Positions 17,338 through 25,606 of a stretch of 64,000 nucleotides of DNA are shown one piece after another; the stretch's first letter is position 1, and each line of letters begins with the position of its first letter. Position numbers and translations under genes: made by a program. Under the pieces are notes generated by a model that had not been told where the DNA came from, ran no database searches, and saw only the letters and a program-made list of their open reading frames with translations. The stretch is from Capsulimonadaceae bacterium (GTDB lineage: Bacteria; Armatimonadota; Armatimonadia; Armatimonadales; Capsulimonadaceae), in assembly GCA_031292625.1 (NCBI GenBank), contig JARLGU010000053.1:1-64000 (forward strand). The letters are read 5' to 3'.

Positions 17338-18936
17338 TCAGCTCAAGAACAACATGCTCAGAAACGAAAGCAGATTCTGTAATCCGTGGGCCACCATGCC
17401 GGGGAGCAAGGATTTGCGCGTCTCGGCGAGCCAGGCGAACACGCTGCCCAAAAGCATCAGCGGGATGCTGCCGACGATGCTGACTGGGTGGACTAGGCCG
17501 AAGACGATGCCCGTCAAGACGATGGCGGGCCAGATGCCGATTTTGGCGCGCGCGGCCTGGTAAAAGAGGCCGCGGAACATTGTCTCCTCGAAGATCGGCG
17601 CGAGGACACAGATCGTGACGAACAGCGCGGCGCGCGCCATCAAGCCCGACGACTTAATCGTTAAATCGATCGCCGGATTGCTCGGATCCGGCGTGTTCGG
17701 GAACAAGTGCGACGCCAGGGCGGCGCCCAGATAGATCATCGGCAGCGCAATCCCCCAACCGGCCACTCCGGCAAGCACATTCTTGCCGGCGCCGCGAAAG
17801 TTCAGCCCGATTTCGCTCAGGATCGTCCAGCCCCGCAGACGCGCCTGCCAGAGTAGAATCGCCGCCGCGACGAGCGTCGTTGCCAGCTGGCTCGCGGACA
17901 CCATGTCGACCACGGCGTTCACCCTCGCCGTAGATGTCAGCGCCGCGAACGCCTGCGGAAACAAGAACTGCGTCGCGCCGTATTCGATGGCCCTGCTGAT
18001 GAGCGCGAAGAGAACCATGCAGACGACGAAAAGGTTGAACAGATCCCCAGCGCCTAAACGACGCTGTGCCGGTACGACGGGCTCCGGCAGTGGAACCGCA
18101 AGAGTGTTCAACAAGCCAAGGTTCGCGCCTTGCTCGCCGCTCTTGATAAGAAACGAACGCACGCCCAACGACACGAGCAGCGTCACGCCGGCCAGTCCGA
18201 CCAGCAGTACGACTACGTAGAGCCCGGTCAAGGGCACAATCGATCCGATTGCGCCCCGACATGCAAGGTCCTGCGCATCGCCGGCGCGGACGAAGTCACC
18301 TGAACGCAGCCAGACCTGATGCAGCGCGAGATAACGGTACCAGCCCAATGTCGGCTGCCGCTTGATCTCACTCGCCAGCGCGCTTGCATCGGACGGATGG
18401 GGCAAAATACGGTGGGTGTAGAGCGCGCGCCACAGATTGGCCTCGCGCGCCTGGTCCGGCGACGCCGCATCGAATGCGGCCAACGGCGGACCGACAGCCC
18501 GTCGATGGCGATCGGCGCTGACCGCCATGAGCGGCTGGCGGCCAAGCTCGGCGCGCAGAATCATCAGACGACGCGCAACGGAAAGATCGCTCGGGTAGTC
18601 TCTGAGCTGATCCTCGGCATCGTCTATGGCGTGCTCCAGCATTTTTTGGAACAGCTCGGGCTGCTTGATGCCCAGGCGCGCAGCGTAGTCGTTAGCGTAC
18701 GCGGTCTTCGCCTCGAAATCGATCTGCAGGATGTCTTTAACGTCAACTCGCCGTGCGGCCGCGGAACTGGTCGAGGAGAGACCGAGGCGGCGTGACAGCG
18801 CGCCATGCAGGCCGAGCTGAGGCGCGACCTGGCTCAGGATTACCAGCGCTAACAGGAGAAGCGACCAGGGCGACACCCGCTCATTGCGGAGCGGGATGGC
18901 CGGTCGCGCTTCCACAGACTGTTCGGAGTCCACCAT
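17338..18936 (-). CDS. CPBP-family intramembrane metalloprotease
   Basis: A 532-residue membrane protein whose C-terminal 220 residues are a CPBP (Abi) domain. It has the catalytic EETMFRG motif near residue 450, then GLVH and GMVAHGLQN, which together bind zinc. The N-terminal half is not part of the family: a membrane helix near residues 22-40, an extracytoplasmic helical region, and a second helix near 215. It starts 3 bp after the TPR lipoprotein gene's stop, so the two are cotranscribed. It may process membrane-inserted substrates; the partner could be the lipoprotein, but this is a guess. Confidence 0.85.
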   Translation of the reverse strand: MVDSEQSVEARPAIPLRNERVSPWSLLLLALVILSQVAPQLGLHGALSRRLGLSSTSSAAARRVDVKDILQIDFEAKTAYANDYAARLGIKQPELFQKMLEHAIDDAEDQLRDYPSDLSVARRLMILRAELGRQPLMAVSADRHRRAVGPPLAAFDAASPDQAREANLWRALYTHRILPHPSDASALASEIKRQPTLGWYRYLALHQVWLRSGDFVRAGDAQDLACRGAIGSIVPLTGLYVVVLLVGLAGVTLLVSLGVRSFLIKSGEQGANLGLLNTLAVPLPEPVVPAQRRLGAGDLFNLFVVCMVLFALISRAIEYGATQFLFPQAFAALTSTARVNAVVDMVSASQLATTLVAAAILLWQARLRGWTILSEIGLNFRGAGKNVLAGVAGWGIALPMIYLGAALASHLFPNTPDPSNPAIDLTIKSSGLMARAALFVTICVLAPIFEETMFRGLFYQAARAKIGIWPAIVLTGIVFGLVHPVSIVGSIPLMLLGSVFAWLAETRKSLLPGMVAHGLQNLLSFLSMLFLS

Positions 18937-18939
18937 GGA

Positions 18940-19671
18940 TTAGAGCGAAAGAACAGGATTGTCGCCCGGAACGGGTTGCGACGGTTTCGGCGCGGGCGCA
19001 TTGGCGGACGCGCTGCCGCCGTCAGTCTGGATTGCGCCGGATTTCGCTTGAACGAGCCGCTCGACGCGCAGCAGATTGACATCTACCGCTGTGCCGTTCG
19101 GCCACTTCGTTTTGATCGTACGCCAGGTCGCAAGGGCCTGGTCGAGCTGATGGTTTTTCTCGTAAGAATGTGCGAGCATTCGCCAATCATTGATGTCGGC
19201 GTCACTCTTGCGAACCTCTTGCTCGCCAACCTTGACTGCGGCGGCATAATTCTTTAACGTCCCAAAGTAGAAGGCGGCGAGGTTGTAGTACATGTAGCAA
19301 CTATCCTGGTTGCGCGCAACCCCCAGCTTGTAAAAGCTCTCCGCATCCTTGAGATCGCCGTCCGACTCCATCAACCATCCGCCGACCGAGTACGGCTCCA
19401 TGAATTGCGGATCCGCTTCGACGATGATTCTGTCCAAGGCAATGATGCGCGGGTAATCCCCTCGATGCCAATAGTAGTCCGCTTTGGCCCACAGATCATC
19501 CACCAGGGCGCTGACAATCCCATCGACCTGATCTTGACTGAATTCCTTCGCAACCGGAGCAACAGGCTTCGCCGGCTTTGGAGCGGCGTACGTCCGCGAA
19601 CACGCTCCTAGCATACAAACAAAAGCCAACACCGCAACGAATGCGCTCAGCGCGAGCAGCCTGATTGACAT
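18940..19671 (-). CDS. TPR-repeat lipoprotein
   Basis: A 243-residue protein with a lipoprotein signal peptide: hydrophobic stretch, then LGAC with the lipidated Cys near residue 23. A Pro/Ala/Lys linker leads to about three TPR-like helical repeats (KADYYWHRGDYPRIIALDRI, then the SYEKNHQLDQALATW region). The C-terminus is disordered. Start 19671 is chosen because the signal peptide begins there and GAGG lies 8 nt upstream. It is the first gene of a pair with the CPBP protease. Probably a periplasmic protein-interaction factor. Confidence 0.82.
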   Translation of the reverse strand: MSIRLLALSAFVAVLAFVCMLGACSRTYAAPKPAKPVAPVAKEFSQDQVDGIVSALVDDLWAKADYYWHRGDYPRIIALDRIIVEADPQFMEPYSVGGWLMESDGDLKDAESFYKLGVARNQDSCYMYYNLAAFYFGTLKNYAAAVKVGEQEVRKSDADINDWRMLAHSYEKNHQLDQALATWRTIKTKWPNGTAVDVNLLRVERLVQAKSGAIQTDGGSASANAPAPKPSQPVPGDNPVLSL

Positions 19672-19691
19672 ACGGGTTACCTCGTGTGAGT

Positions 19692-19700
19692 AGTATACCA
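19692..19700 (-). promoter_or_regulatory. extended -10 promoter for the TPR-CPBP pair
   Basis: Read on the minus strand the sequence is TGGTATACT, an extended -10 (TGn plus TATACT), about 20 bp before the ATG at 19671. No clear -35 is seen, as is usual for extended -10 promoters. Confidence 0.55.
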
Positions 19701-19846
19701 GAACGATCGAATGGAGGCGTTCGGAGCAGCCGATTCGTACAGGCGCGCATCGAGGCGGCGAAAAGTCGGAGTAGCGCGGTCCCATAACAAAGACCGTACG
19801 GAGCTTCTCAAGCGGTCAGACTCGGCGAACGCTACTCGCCATGCGA

Positions 19847-20314
19847 TCACGAGGGAGGAGGGATCTCGCGAAAGCGCTTGTAGACGGCAATCAGACGGGC
19901 CTTTTCGTCCTCATCGACCTCGCCGCGCTCCCATTCCAGCGAGACGCTGTTTGCGGCATCGCCCGGGATCGTCACCTTGACGCGTCCAGATTCGCCGGCG
20001 CAAACTTTGAGATTGCCGATAGGACGGGGACGCGTAAGGTTCGTGCGCATCTCGCCGCCAACGCGGCCCCTCGCCCATGCAAGGAAGGCGACCAGACCGC
20101 CAATGGCGAACAGCAACAGGGAACCAAGCAGGCCCGCCATTCGGGAGCGCTCTACAGCCTGCAGCTCGAGCCGCGCGATTTCCGCGATAAACTCATCGCT
20201 TGGCTCGATATGCAAAAATCCGTCATCCGTGATCACGACCGCGCCCTTTTCGGCCGGGTTGCGACTGCTCTGAAAGCGCATGCGCGCTAACTCGTTTATC
20301 ATGGTCAGGATCAT
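19847..20314 (-). CDS. hypothetical single-pass membrane protein
   Basis: A 155-residue protein with no recognised family. A short N-terminal domain (beta-rich, VVITDDGFLHIEPSDEF) is followed by one membrane helix (about residues 60-81). A C-terminal soluble domain of about 70 residues ends in a helix. It starts 18 bp after the stop of der and is probably cotranscribed. An internal ATG at 20302 with GGATGA upstream is an alternative start. Confidence 0.6.
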   Translation of the reverse strand: MILTMINELARMRFQSSRNPAEKGAVVITDDGFLHIEPSDEFIAEIARLELQAVERSRMAGLLGSLLLFAIGGLVAFLAWARGRVGGEMRTNLTRPRPIGNLKVCAGESGRVKVTIPGDAANSVSLEWERGEVDEDEKARLIAVYKRFREIPPPS

Positions 20315-20332
20315 CCAGGCGCCGGAGCGCCG

Positions 20333-21712
20333 TTACGTCGCGCTGACGCGCTTGTCGGCCCTCTTGATGTCGATCTTAATCGGCGTCCCTTCAAAGGCGT
20401 ACGTCTTCCGGATCTGGTTTTCGAGGTAGCGCCGGTACGAGAAGTGCACCAGCTCGGGATCGTTAACGAACAGGACGATATGCGGCGGCTTCACTTCCGT
20501 CATCGTCGCGTAGTAGACTTTAAGCGAACGGCCCTTCTCGGAATACGGATGAGCATCAATCGCGTCGCGCAACAGCCGGTTCAGTTCACCGGTCGCAATC
20601 CGCATCGAGTGAGCGTTCGCGGCATCGATCGCGGTCTCGACAACGGCTGAGACGCCCTTGCCGGTGAGCGCCGACGTAAACGCGACCGGCGCGTACGCCA
20701 TGAACGGCAGCGCGTCGCGCAGTTCTTCGGTGAACACCTGCATGGGGTTCTTTCCGGGCATTCCTTCGAGCACATCGTCGCGGCCAATATCCCATTTGTT
20801 CACGACGACCACGGCCGCGCGACCCGCGTCGTGCGCGTAACCGCCGACGCGCTTGTCGCCGTCCGTAATGCCGTCGACGCTGTCCACGACGAGGAGAACG
20901 ACATCCGCCCGCTCGATCGCCCTCAGCGCGCGCAGTACGGTGTAGTATTCGACGCTGCCCTGAATTTTGCCGGCGCGGCGAATGCCTGCAGTGTCAATCA
21001 GGACGATTTCGTGCTCGTTGAATGTAAAGACGGTGTCGATCGCATCACGGGTCGTTCCCGCAACGGGGCTGACGATCGCGCGCTCCTGCCCGATGATGGC
21101 GTTTAGCAACGATGACTTGCCGACATTGGGCCGGCCAATGATCGCGATCTTGATCCGGTCGTCGTCCTCCGGCTCGGATGGCGCGCGGGGCGGGAAATGA
21201 CCTACGATCGCATCCAGCGCATCGGCGACGCTGCGGCCGCCAAGCGCGGCAATTCCAAAGATCTCCTCAAAACCGAGCGCGTAAAAGTCCGCGACGTTTT
21301 TGTTTTCTTGATCCTGGTTATCGGTCTTGTTGACGCATACGACGACGGGCTTGGGAGAGCGCCGAAGCTCGTCGGCAAGCTCTTCGTCCGATGCCGTGAT
21401 GCCTTCGCGGCCGTCCACCACGAAGATGATGACATCCGCTTCCGACATCGCGATCTCGGCCTGTGCGCGAATCATCGCGCGCAGGGGATCGGTTTCGCCC
21501 ATCTGGATGCCGCCCGTATCGATCAGCGTGTACTCGCGACCGTTCCACTCGCCATCGGCATAGAGCCGGTCCCGCGTGATGCCAGGAGTATCCTCGACAA
21601 TCGCGATTCGCCGCCCGACCAGCCGGTTGAACAAGGTCGATTTACCGACGTTCGGCCGGCCGACAATGGCGACCAAAGGCTTGTTAAGTATGTTATTGTC
21701 GCCAGTTTCCAT
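20333..21712 (-). CDS. der: ribosome-assembly GTPase Der (EngA)
   Basis: A 459-residue protein with two tandem GTPase domains, each with a GRPNVGKS P-loop (residues 18-25 and about 195-202). Switch motifs (DTPGITRD, DTGG, DTAGIR) and NKxD motifs are present, followed by a C-terminal KH-like domain. Der matures the 50S ribosomal subunit and is essential in most bacteria. Length and motif order are typical. No strong SD precedes the ATG. It is followed by the small membrane protein gene. Confidence 0.96.
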   Translation of the reverse strand: METGDNNILNKPLVAIVGRPNVGKSTLFNRLVGRRIAIVEDTPGITRDRLYADGEWNGREYTLIDTGGIQMGETDPLRAMIRAQAEIAMSEADVIIFVVDGREGITASDEELADELRRSPKPVVVCVNKTDNQDQENKNVADFYALGFEEIFGIAALGGRSVADALDAIVGHFPPRAPSEPEDDDRIKIAIIGRPNVGKSSLLNAIIGQERAIVSPVAGTTRDAIDTVFTFNEHEIVLIDTAGIRRAGKIQGSVEYYTVLRALRAIERADVVLLVVDSVDGITDGDKRVGGYAHDAGRAAVVVVNKWDIGRDDVLEGMPGKNPMQVFTEELRDALPFMAYAPVAFTSALTGKGVSAVVETAIDAANAHSMRIATGELNRLLRDAIDAHPYSEKGRSLKVYYATMTEVKPPHIVLFVNDPELVHFSYRRYLENQIRKTYAFEGTPIKIDIKRADKRVSAT

Positions 21713-21956
21713 AGTTTTTTAGCTCGATTGAAATCATTACAGGCGGATAGGATACCCGTTTAGGAGGGGCATAAGTCAATGACGAGACGCTGCGGGAACG
21801 TCAACTCGGCATTGGAAACCGTCGACCTTGCGGCCTCGAAGCGGTCCATTCTCGCATTTGTAAACGAACACCTCTCAAGAACCTGCGCCTTTGTGCCGAT
21901 ATCTAACATGGCAAGTTGTTCTTGGCGCTTGTCAAATTCAATCAGAAAGGAAGCGT

Positions 21957-22505
21957 ATGAGTACACTATCAATTGGCCGATATACGATGTCGCCCGTAGC
22001 AGGGGCGGATTCGGTTAAGCCTAAAGACGGTGCGAGCACGGATGGCTTGGACGGCGCGGATTCTCCGGCCGAAAGCAAATCCTATACGGCGGTGACAATC
22101 GAGTTCTCACCCGCCGCACAGCTTTACGGCAAGCTGGACCATCTTTCGCAGACGGATCCCGCCAAATTCAAGAAAGTCATGGGAGAAATGGCGGACGGCC
22201 TCCGGGATGTCGCCGACCAGAGCTCCGGGGCGGACGGACGGGCAATCAACAACCTCGCCAATGAGTTTGGCGAAGCGGCGCGCACGGGCAAAGCAAGGCC
22301 CCTCGCGCCGAGTAGCCTTCCCGCCAGCTTTAATAGCCCCTACGGCTCCGGCAATGTCGATGACAGCTCCGACATTCTCGCGCAGGCCACGGGAACATCC
22401 TCGTCATATCGGAACGATGAATCGGATTCGACGAACCTTGCTCAACTCGGCGGGCTTTTCCACGACTTGATGGCAAAGATCAGCCCGAACCAGTCCGGCA
22501 AGTAA
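21957..22505 (+). CDS. hypothetical Ser/Asp-rich protein
   Basis: A 182-residue hydrophilic protein, unrecognised. The region at about residues 40-105 (TIEFSPAAQLYGKLDHLSQT, then a helix KFKKVMGEMADGLRDVA) looks folded and helical; both ends are low-complexity. AAAGGA lies 5 nt before ATG 21957, supporting this start over the longer frame. It has no signal peptide. A strong terminator follows, so it is monocistronic. Confidence 0.7.
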   Translation: MSTLSIGRYTMSPVAGADSVKPKDGASTDGLDGADSPAESKSYTAVTIEFSPAAQLYGKLDHLSQTDPAKFKKVMGEMADGLRDVADQSSGADGRAINNLANEFGEAARTGKARPLAPSSLPASFNSPYGSGNVDDSSDILAQATGTSSSYRNDESDSTNLAQLGGLFHDLMAKISPNQSGK

Positions 22506-22541
22506 GCAACTCTCTGGCAAGGCAGCGATACAGCCAGATCG

Positions 22542-22590
22542 CCTCTCGACCCAACGCTAGGCGACGGGTCGAGAGGCGGCTTTGTTTCTA
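22542..22590 (+). terminator. intrinsic terminator
   Basis: A perfect 12-bp stem (GCCTCTCGACCC / GGGTCGAGAGGC) with a 12-nt loop is followed by GGCTTTGTTTCT. It ends the 21957-22505 transcript; repeat copy C starts about 20 bp further on. Confidence 0.9.
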
Positions 22591-22596
22591 TGAAAG

Positions 22597-22829
22597 TGCG
22601 CAAAAAATCGAAACGCCGTGTAAGACGGCTCCCCGGCCGCCGTGGCCGTTTTTGATAAAGGGCCGTCACAGCGCTTTCACAGCTTAACGATGTGCGCTTG
22701 GATCGGACGCTGGCGGCAAAACGCCGTACGCGTGTTGACGAGGCATCGTAAATCACCGCCGTGAACGAGGCGCGAGCAAAAAGCACGAGCCGTCCTGAAT
22801 CTTTCTCGCGACGCCGATTAACTGCACAC
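22597..22829 (+). repeat. dispersed intergenic repeat, copy C (long form)
   Basis: It has the same left hairpin half as copy B and the same core as A, B and D. It lacks about 13 nt (the TTGCCCCGGCGG block) before the GCACGAGCCGTCCTGA tail. It fills the space between two convergent gene ends, so it is not a promoter here. Confidence 0.88.
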
Positions 22830-22832
22830 CAG

Positions 22833-24497
22833 CTATGCCCCTTTGGGCGGCAGCACAAAGAGCGTCACGCTTTGAGCGGGGACGGACCCTTTCAACGACT
22901 CGCCGCTCAGCTTCTCGTCCGGCAAGCGCGTAATCCGGTTTCCAGCGGTCAGTTGCCAGACTGACGCAACGCCTTTCGGAGCAGCATGGCGCAAGGCGAT
23001 CTCGATGGCGGCTGAACCCCGCAACGCCTTGTTGATCACCATGACTGTAATCGCACGGTCGGACTGGCGAACCGAGGCGAAAGCGGAGAGACGATCCGGA
23101 TCGGGCGCGCTCGCCGCCACGCCAATATTGCCGAACGATCCCCGATGACCATCGTAGTTGCGATACAGTCGAAAGACGTTGTAGACCGGCGTGTCTTCGT
23201 GCGGAGTCGTCCAGTAGTTGGCCATATCGAGTCCCTCGCGGCCAAAAATCCCCAACACGTCCGCTTCGGTCGTCGCTCCGTTGATATGCTTTTCCGCGCC
23301 CCAGTTGTATTCGGTAATGCCGATCTTCGTGCCTGGATAATAGCGCGCCGTCCATTCATGGAGGCGAGGAATGAGCCTGATCGTATCCTTTACCCAGGTC
23401 TCGTCCACGTACTTGGGGTCCCAGAGCGATCGCGTCGAACGGTTGCGCCGAAGCTGCATCTCCTCCGAAACGTCGTCGCCGTATTCGCCGCCCTGAGGGT
23501 AGTAATGCACGGTCAAGACATCGAGCAGGCGCTGCCCCGTTCGATCTTCGGTCTGGCGCAGCTGGTCGAGCAGCCACGGATAGTAGAGCCACCCGTGCCA
23601 GCGCCTGCGATCGGGATATTTGCCGAAGCGGTGGTTGCCGTTGTAGAGCAAATCGTAACCCGACTCGATTGCGCCAAGATAGGACCACTCCTCCGGACCG
23701 CAGACGAGCGCCTTCGGATCGCACGATTTCACAAGCGCACCGTACTCCTGAACGTCGCGGAGAACCTCGGCCATGGACGCGCCGTCGGGGTGAACGTCGC
23801 GATGCGTATCGTGCCAAAGGCCAGGCTCATTGTCCATCAGGAAGTAACGCACCCCTCCCGCCTTCGCCGATCCCCAGCGGCTGACGAGATGCTGAAGCCA
23901 CGGTCGTTCAAAGGCCGGGCTCGACGGCTGGTTCGCGTCGTTGGGATCGTTGCCGGTAACCCGGCTCCCGTCAGGGCGAATCCCGTTGCCGGCATCCGGC
24001 ATCCAGTTATCGGTATACTGCTGCGAACCGTATTTCGCAACCGAGTAGCTCGCGAGCTTGCTGCCGTCGGGCTGAACCTTGGCGACCCAGCCGAGCGCCG
24101 GCACGGTCAGTATCGGCTGCGCGCCGCCTGCCTTTGAGCCCTTGACGAACTCGTCTTCCGACGCCCCAGGAACTTTCGAGTCTTCCTGGATACTCTCGAA
24201 GTACCAATCCTTAGCCCGGTTGGAGCAATTCTGTAGCCAGTTGTAGCGCGTTCTCGCGTTGCCGCCGTCGCGGTTGCTCGGGACATGGAGAGCGGCAATC
24301 TGCTGGGTCGTGGCAAACGCGACGCCGTAGATCAGAGGGCTGATCCGATGACGGCCCCGCGTGACGTCGACGTGAATGGTCGTCACGCCGCTGGCCGCGG
24401 TCGCGCCGGATAACGCGACCGTTCTCGGGTGATGGCAGCCCGCCAGAACAACGCAGACGCTCGCACAGATCGCGATCGAGGCCATAGAGACTCGCAT
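22833..24497 (-). CDS. GH44-family endoglucanase-type lipoprotein
   Basis: A 554-residue glycoside hydrolase family 44 protein; the family contains endoglucanases and xyloglucanases. A signal peptide with lipobox VVLAGC gives an exported lipoprotein. The barrel carries the acid/base Glu224 in FLMDNEPGLWH and the nucleophile Glu396 in ITEYNWG. A C-terminal beta-sandwich (about residues 455-554) follows. The start at 24497 opens on the signal peptide; a second ATG at 24482 is possible. It points to plant-polysaccharide use, as does the beta-mannosidase. Repeat copies C and D flank the gene. Confidence 0.88.
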   Translation of the reverse strand: MRVSMASIAICASVCVVLAGCHHPRTVALSGATAASGVTTIHVDVTRGRHRISPLIYGVAFATTQQIAALHVPSNRDGGNARTRYNWLQNCSNRAKDWYFESIQEDSKVPGASEDEFVKGSKAGGAQPILTVPALGWVAKVQPDGSKLASYSVAKYGSQQYTDNWMPDAGNGIRPDGSRVTGNDPNDANQPSSPAFERPWLQHLVSRWGSAKAGGVRYFLMDNEPGLWHDTHRDVHPDGASMAEVLRDVQEYGALVKSCDPKALVCGPEEWSYLGAIESGYDLLYNGNHRFGKYPDRRRWHGWLYYPWLLDQLRQTEDRTGQRLLDVLTVHYYPQGGEYGDDVSEEMQLRRNRSTRSLWDPKYVDETWVKDTIRLIPRLHEWTARYYPGTKIGITEYNWGAEKHINGATTEADVLGIFGREGLDMANYWTTPHEDTPVYNVFRLYRNYDGHRGSFGNIGVAASAPDPDRLSAFASVRQSDRAITVMVINKALRGSAAIEIALRHAAPKGVASVWQLTAGNRITRLPDEKLSGESLKGSVPAQSVTLFVLPPKGA

Positions 24498-24639
24498 AGG
24501 GTTATTGTGAACGAATTCGCCGTAAAACTCGCCAACCGGCTGCCAATTCATGCGCGGTGTGTCTCAGCGAAACGACAATGGCTAGTCAGCGAGGAGTATT
24601 GCCAAGGCTGTACGCGTTTTAAGGAGGAAATAAATAAAT

Positions 24640-24846
24640 ATGGGAAGGTATTCCATTAGACTGTCAATAATACTTGCAAGAGTCGTGCCAAGCAAAGCGG
24701 CAACGTCGCGGCTGCAGGAAGCGGCCGTGCGACAACGAGCTCGAACGACCGCTCAGTTTATGGGATCAACGGCCAGAAATTGGCCCCGGCGCTGGGATCG
24801 GATGATAGCGGCAAAAGGCCTTACGCGTGTTGCCGAGGCATCGTAA
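24640..24846 (+). pseudogene. small ORF cut by repeat copy D
   Basis: A 68-codon ORF with a very strong SD (AAGGAGG, 24621-24627, 12 nt before ATG). Its last third (from about 24790) is read through repeat copy D, and the stop lies inside the repeat. The first 50 residues are basic and partly hydrophobic (IRLSIILARVV) without a recognised family. Most likely the front of a small gene whose 3' end was displaced when the repeat was inserted; a chance ORF is also possible. Confidence 0.4.
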
Positions 24847-24937
24847 ATCACCGCAGTAAACGAGGCGCGAGCAAAAACTTGCCCCGGCGGCGCGAGCCAT
24901 CCTGAATCTTTCTCGCAACGCCGATTCATTGCGCACC
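24790..24937 (+). repeat. dispersed intergenic repeat, copy D (short form)
   Basis: It contains only the core (GCTGGGATCGGATGATAG to the TCCTGAATCTTTCTCGCAAC tail); the left hairpin half of B and C is missing. The tail continues CGCCGATTCATTGCGCACC, matching CGCCGATTAACTGCACACC in copy C. Confidence 0.88.
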
Positions 24938-25009
24938 TTCTAATGCCATTCCGCGTCTTTTTGACCTGGCGTCGTCATTCATCCGGTTGATGCCGATAGA
25001 CTTTGTCAT

Positions 25010-25037
25010 TTGTCAAACAATAGGTCTTAAATAGGAT
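25010..25037 (+). promoter_or_regulatory. candidate promoter of the Rieske gene
   Basis: TTGTCA at 25010-25015 and TAGGAT at 25032-25037 are separated by 16 bp in an AT-rich stretch, about 60 bp before the start codon. A second TTGTCA lies at 25003-25008. Confidence 0.45.
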
Positions 25038-25097
25038 ATATTAAATATTAGAGTCCGGTTACGATATCGCTTAGCTTACCGAAGGAGAACGAGGATA

Positions 25098-25547
25098 ATG
25101 GGTAATTTTACGCGACGTGAATTCGTTTTGAGTGTAATCGCCGCTGGGGGCGCCCTTGCAATTGCTCCCAAGTTGGGGATGGCGGATGACGCGCCGGCGG
25201 CGCCGGCTGACGTCTACTGGGCGAACATGGGGCCAGTATCAGGCTTCAAGGACGCTTGGGCTCTTACTCCTTATCCGCCCGAGTTCGGCCACAAGAAAGC
25301 GTTCGTCCGCGTCGCCGATGGCAAAACGGTAAAAGCGCTCTCTCCCAAGTGCCCACATCAGCAATGTTCCGTGGCATATGTCGCCGACAAAAAGGAGTTC
25401 GATTGTCCGTGCCACGCGGGTAAGTTCGATGATAACGGCGCCGTGATCAGCGGCCCGCCAACGTCGCCGCTTCCAACGCTTCAGTCGAAAATAGAGGACG
25501 GAAACGTATTCGTTCAATCACTTACGCCGCCAAAGAAGGCAGCGTAA
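25098..25547 (+). CDS. Tat-exported Rieske [2Fe-2S] protein
   Basis: A 149-residue Rieske protein. The N-terminus has the twin-arginine motif TRREFVLS and a hydrophobic stretch, so the folded protein is exported and may stay anchored. Cluster ligands are Cys85 and His87 in CPHQQC and Cys103 and His106 in CPCHAG. It resembles QcrA-type Rieske subunits but has no cytochrome b gene beside it. Its neighbour is a haem c/DUF2231 protein, so the pair may form a small periplasmic electron-transfer unit. AAGGAG is upstream. Confidence 0.9.
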   Translation: MGNFTRREFVLSVIAAGGALAIAPKLGMADDAPAAPADVYWANMGPVSGFKDAWALTPYPPEFGHKKAFVRVADGKTVKALSPKCPHQQCSVAYVADKKEFDCPCHAGKFDDNGAVISGPPTSPLPTLQSKIEDGNVFVQSLTPPKKAA

Positions 25548-25578
25548 CGACGGCTCTTTTCATCACATCCCCACGAAG

Positions 25579-25603
25579 GCGGCGGTCCATTCAAGACCGC
25601 CGC
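25579..25603 (+). promoter_or_regulatory. hairpin covering the ribosome-binding region of the next gene
   Basis: A 9-bp perfect stem (GCGGCGGTC / GACCGCCGC, 7-nt loop) ends 3 nt before ATG 25607. It has no T-run. It would block ribosome access to that ATG. A TTG at 25619 with GAGG 6 nt upstream could start beyond the hairpin. Confidence 0.5.
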
Positions 25604-25606
25604 TCT

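Noticed and set aside
23145-24137. A 330-codon plus-strand ORF opposite the GH44 gene
   Set aside because: Antisense shadow; the GH44 catalytic motifs fix the true strand.
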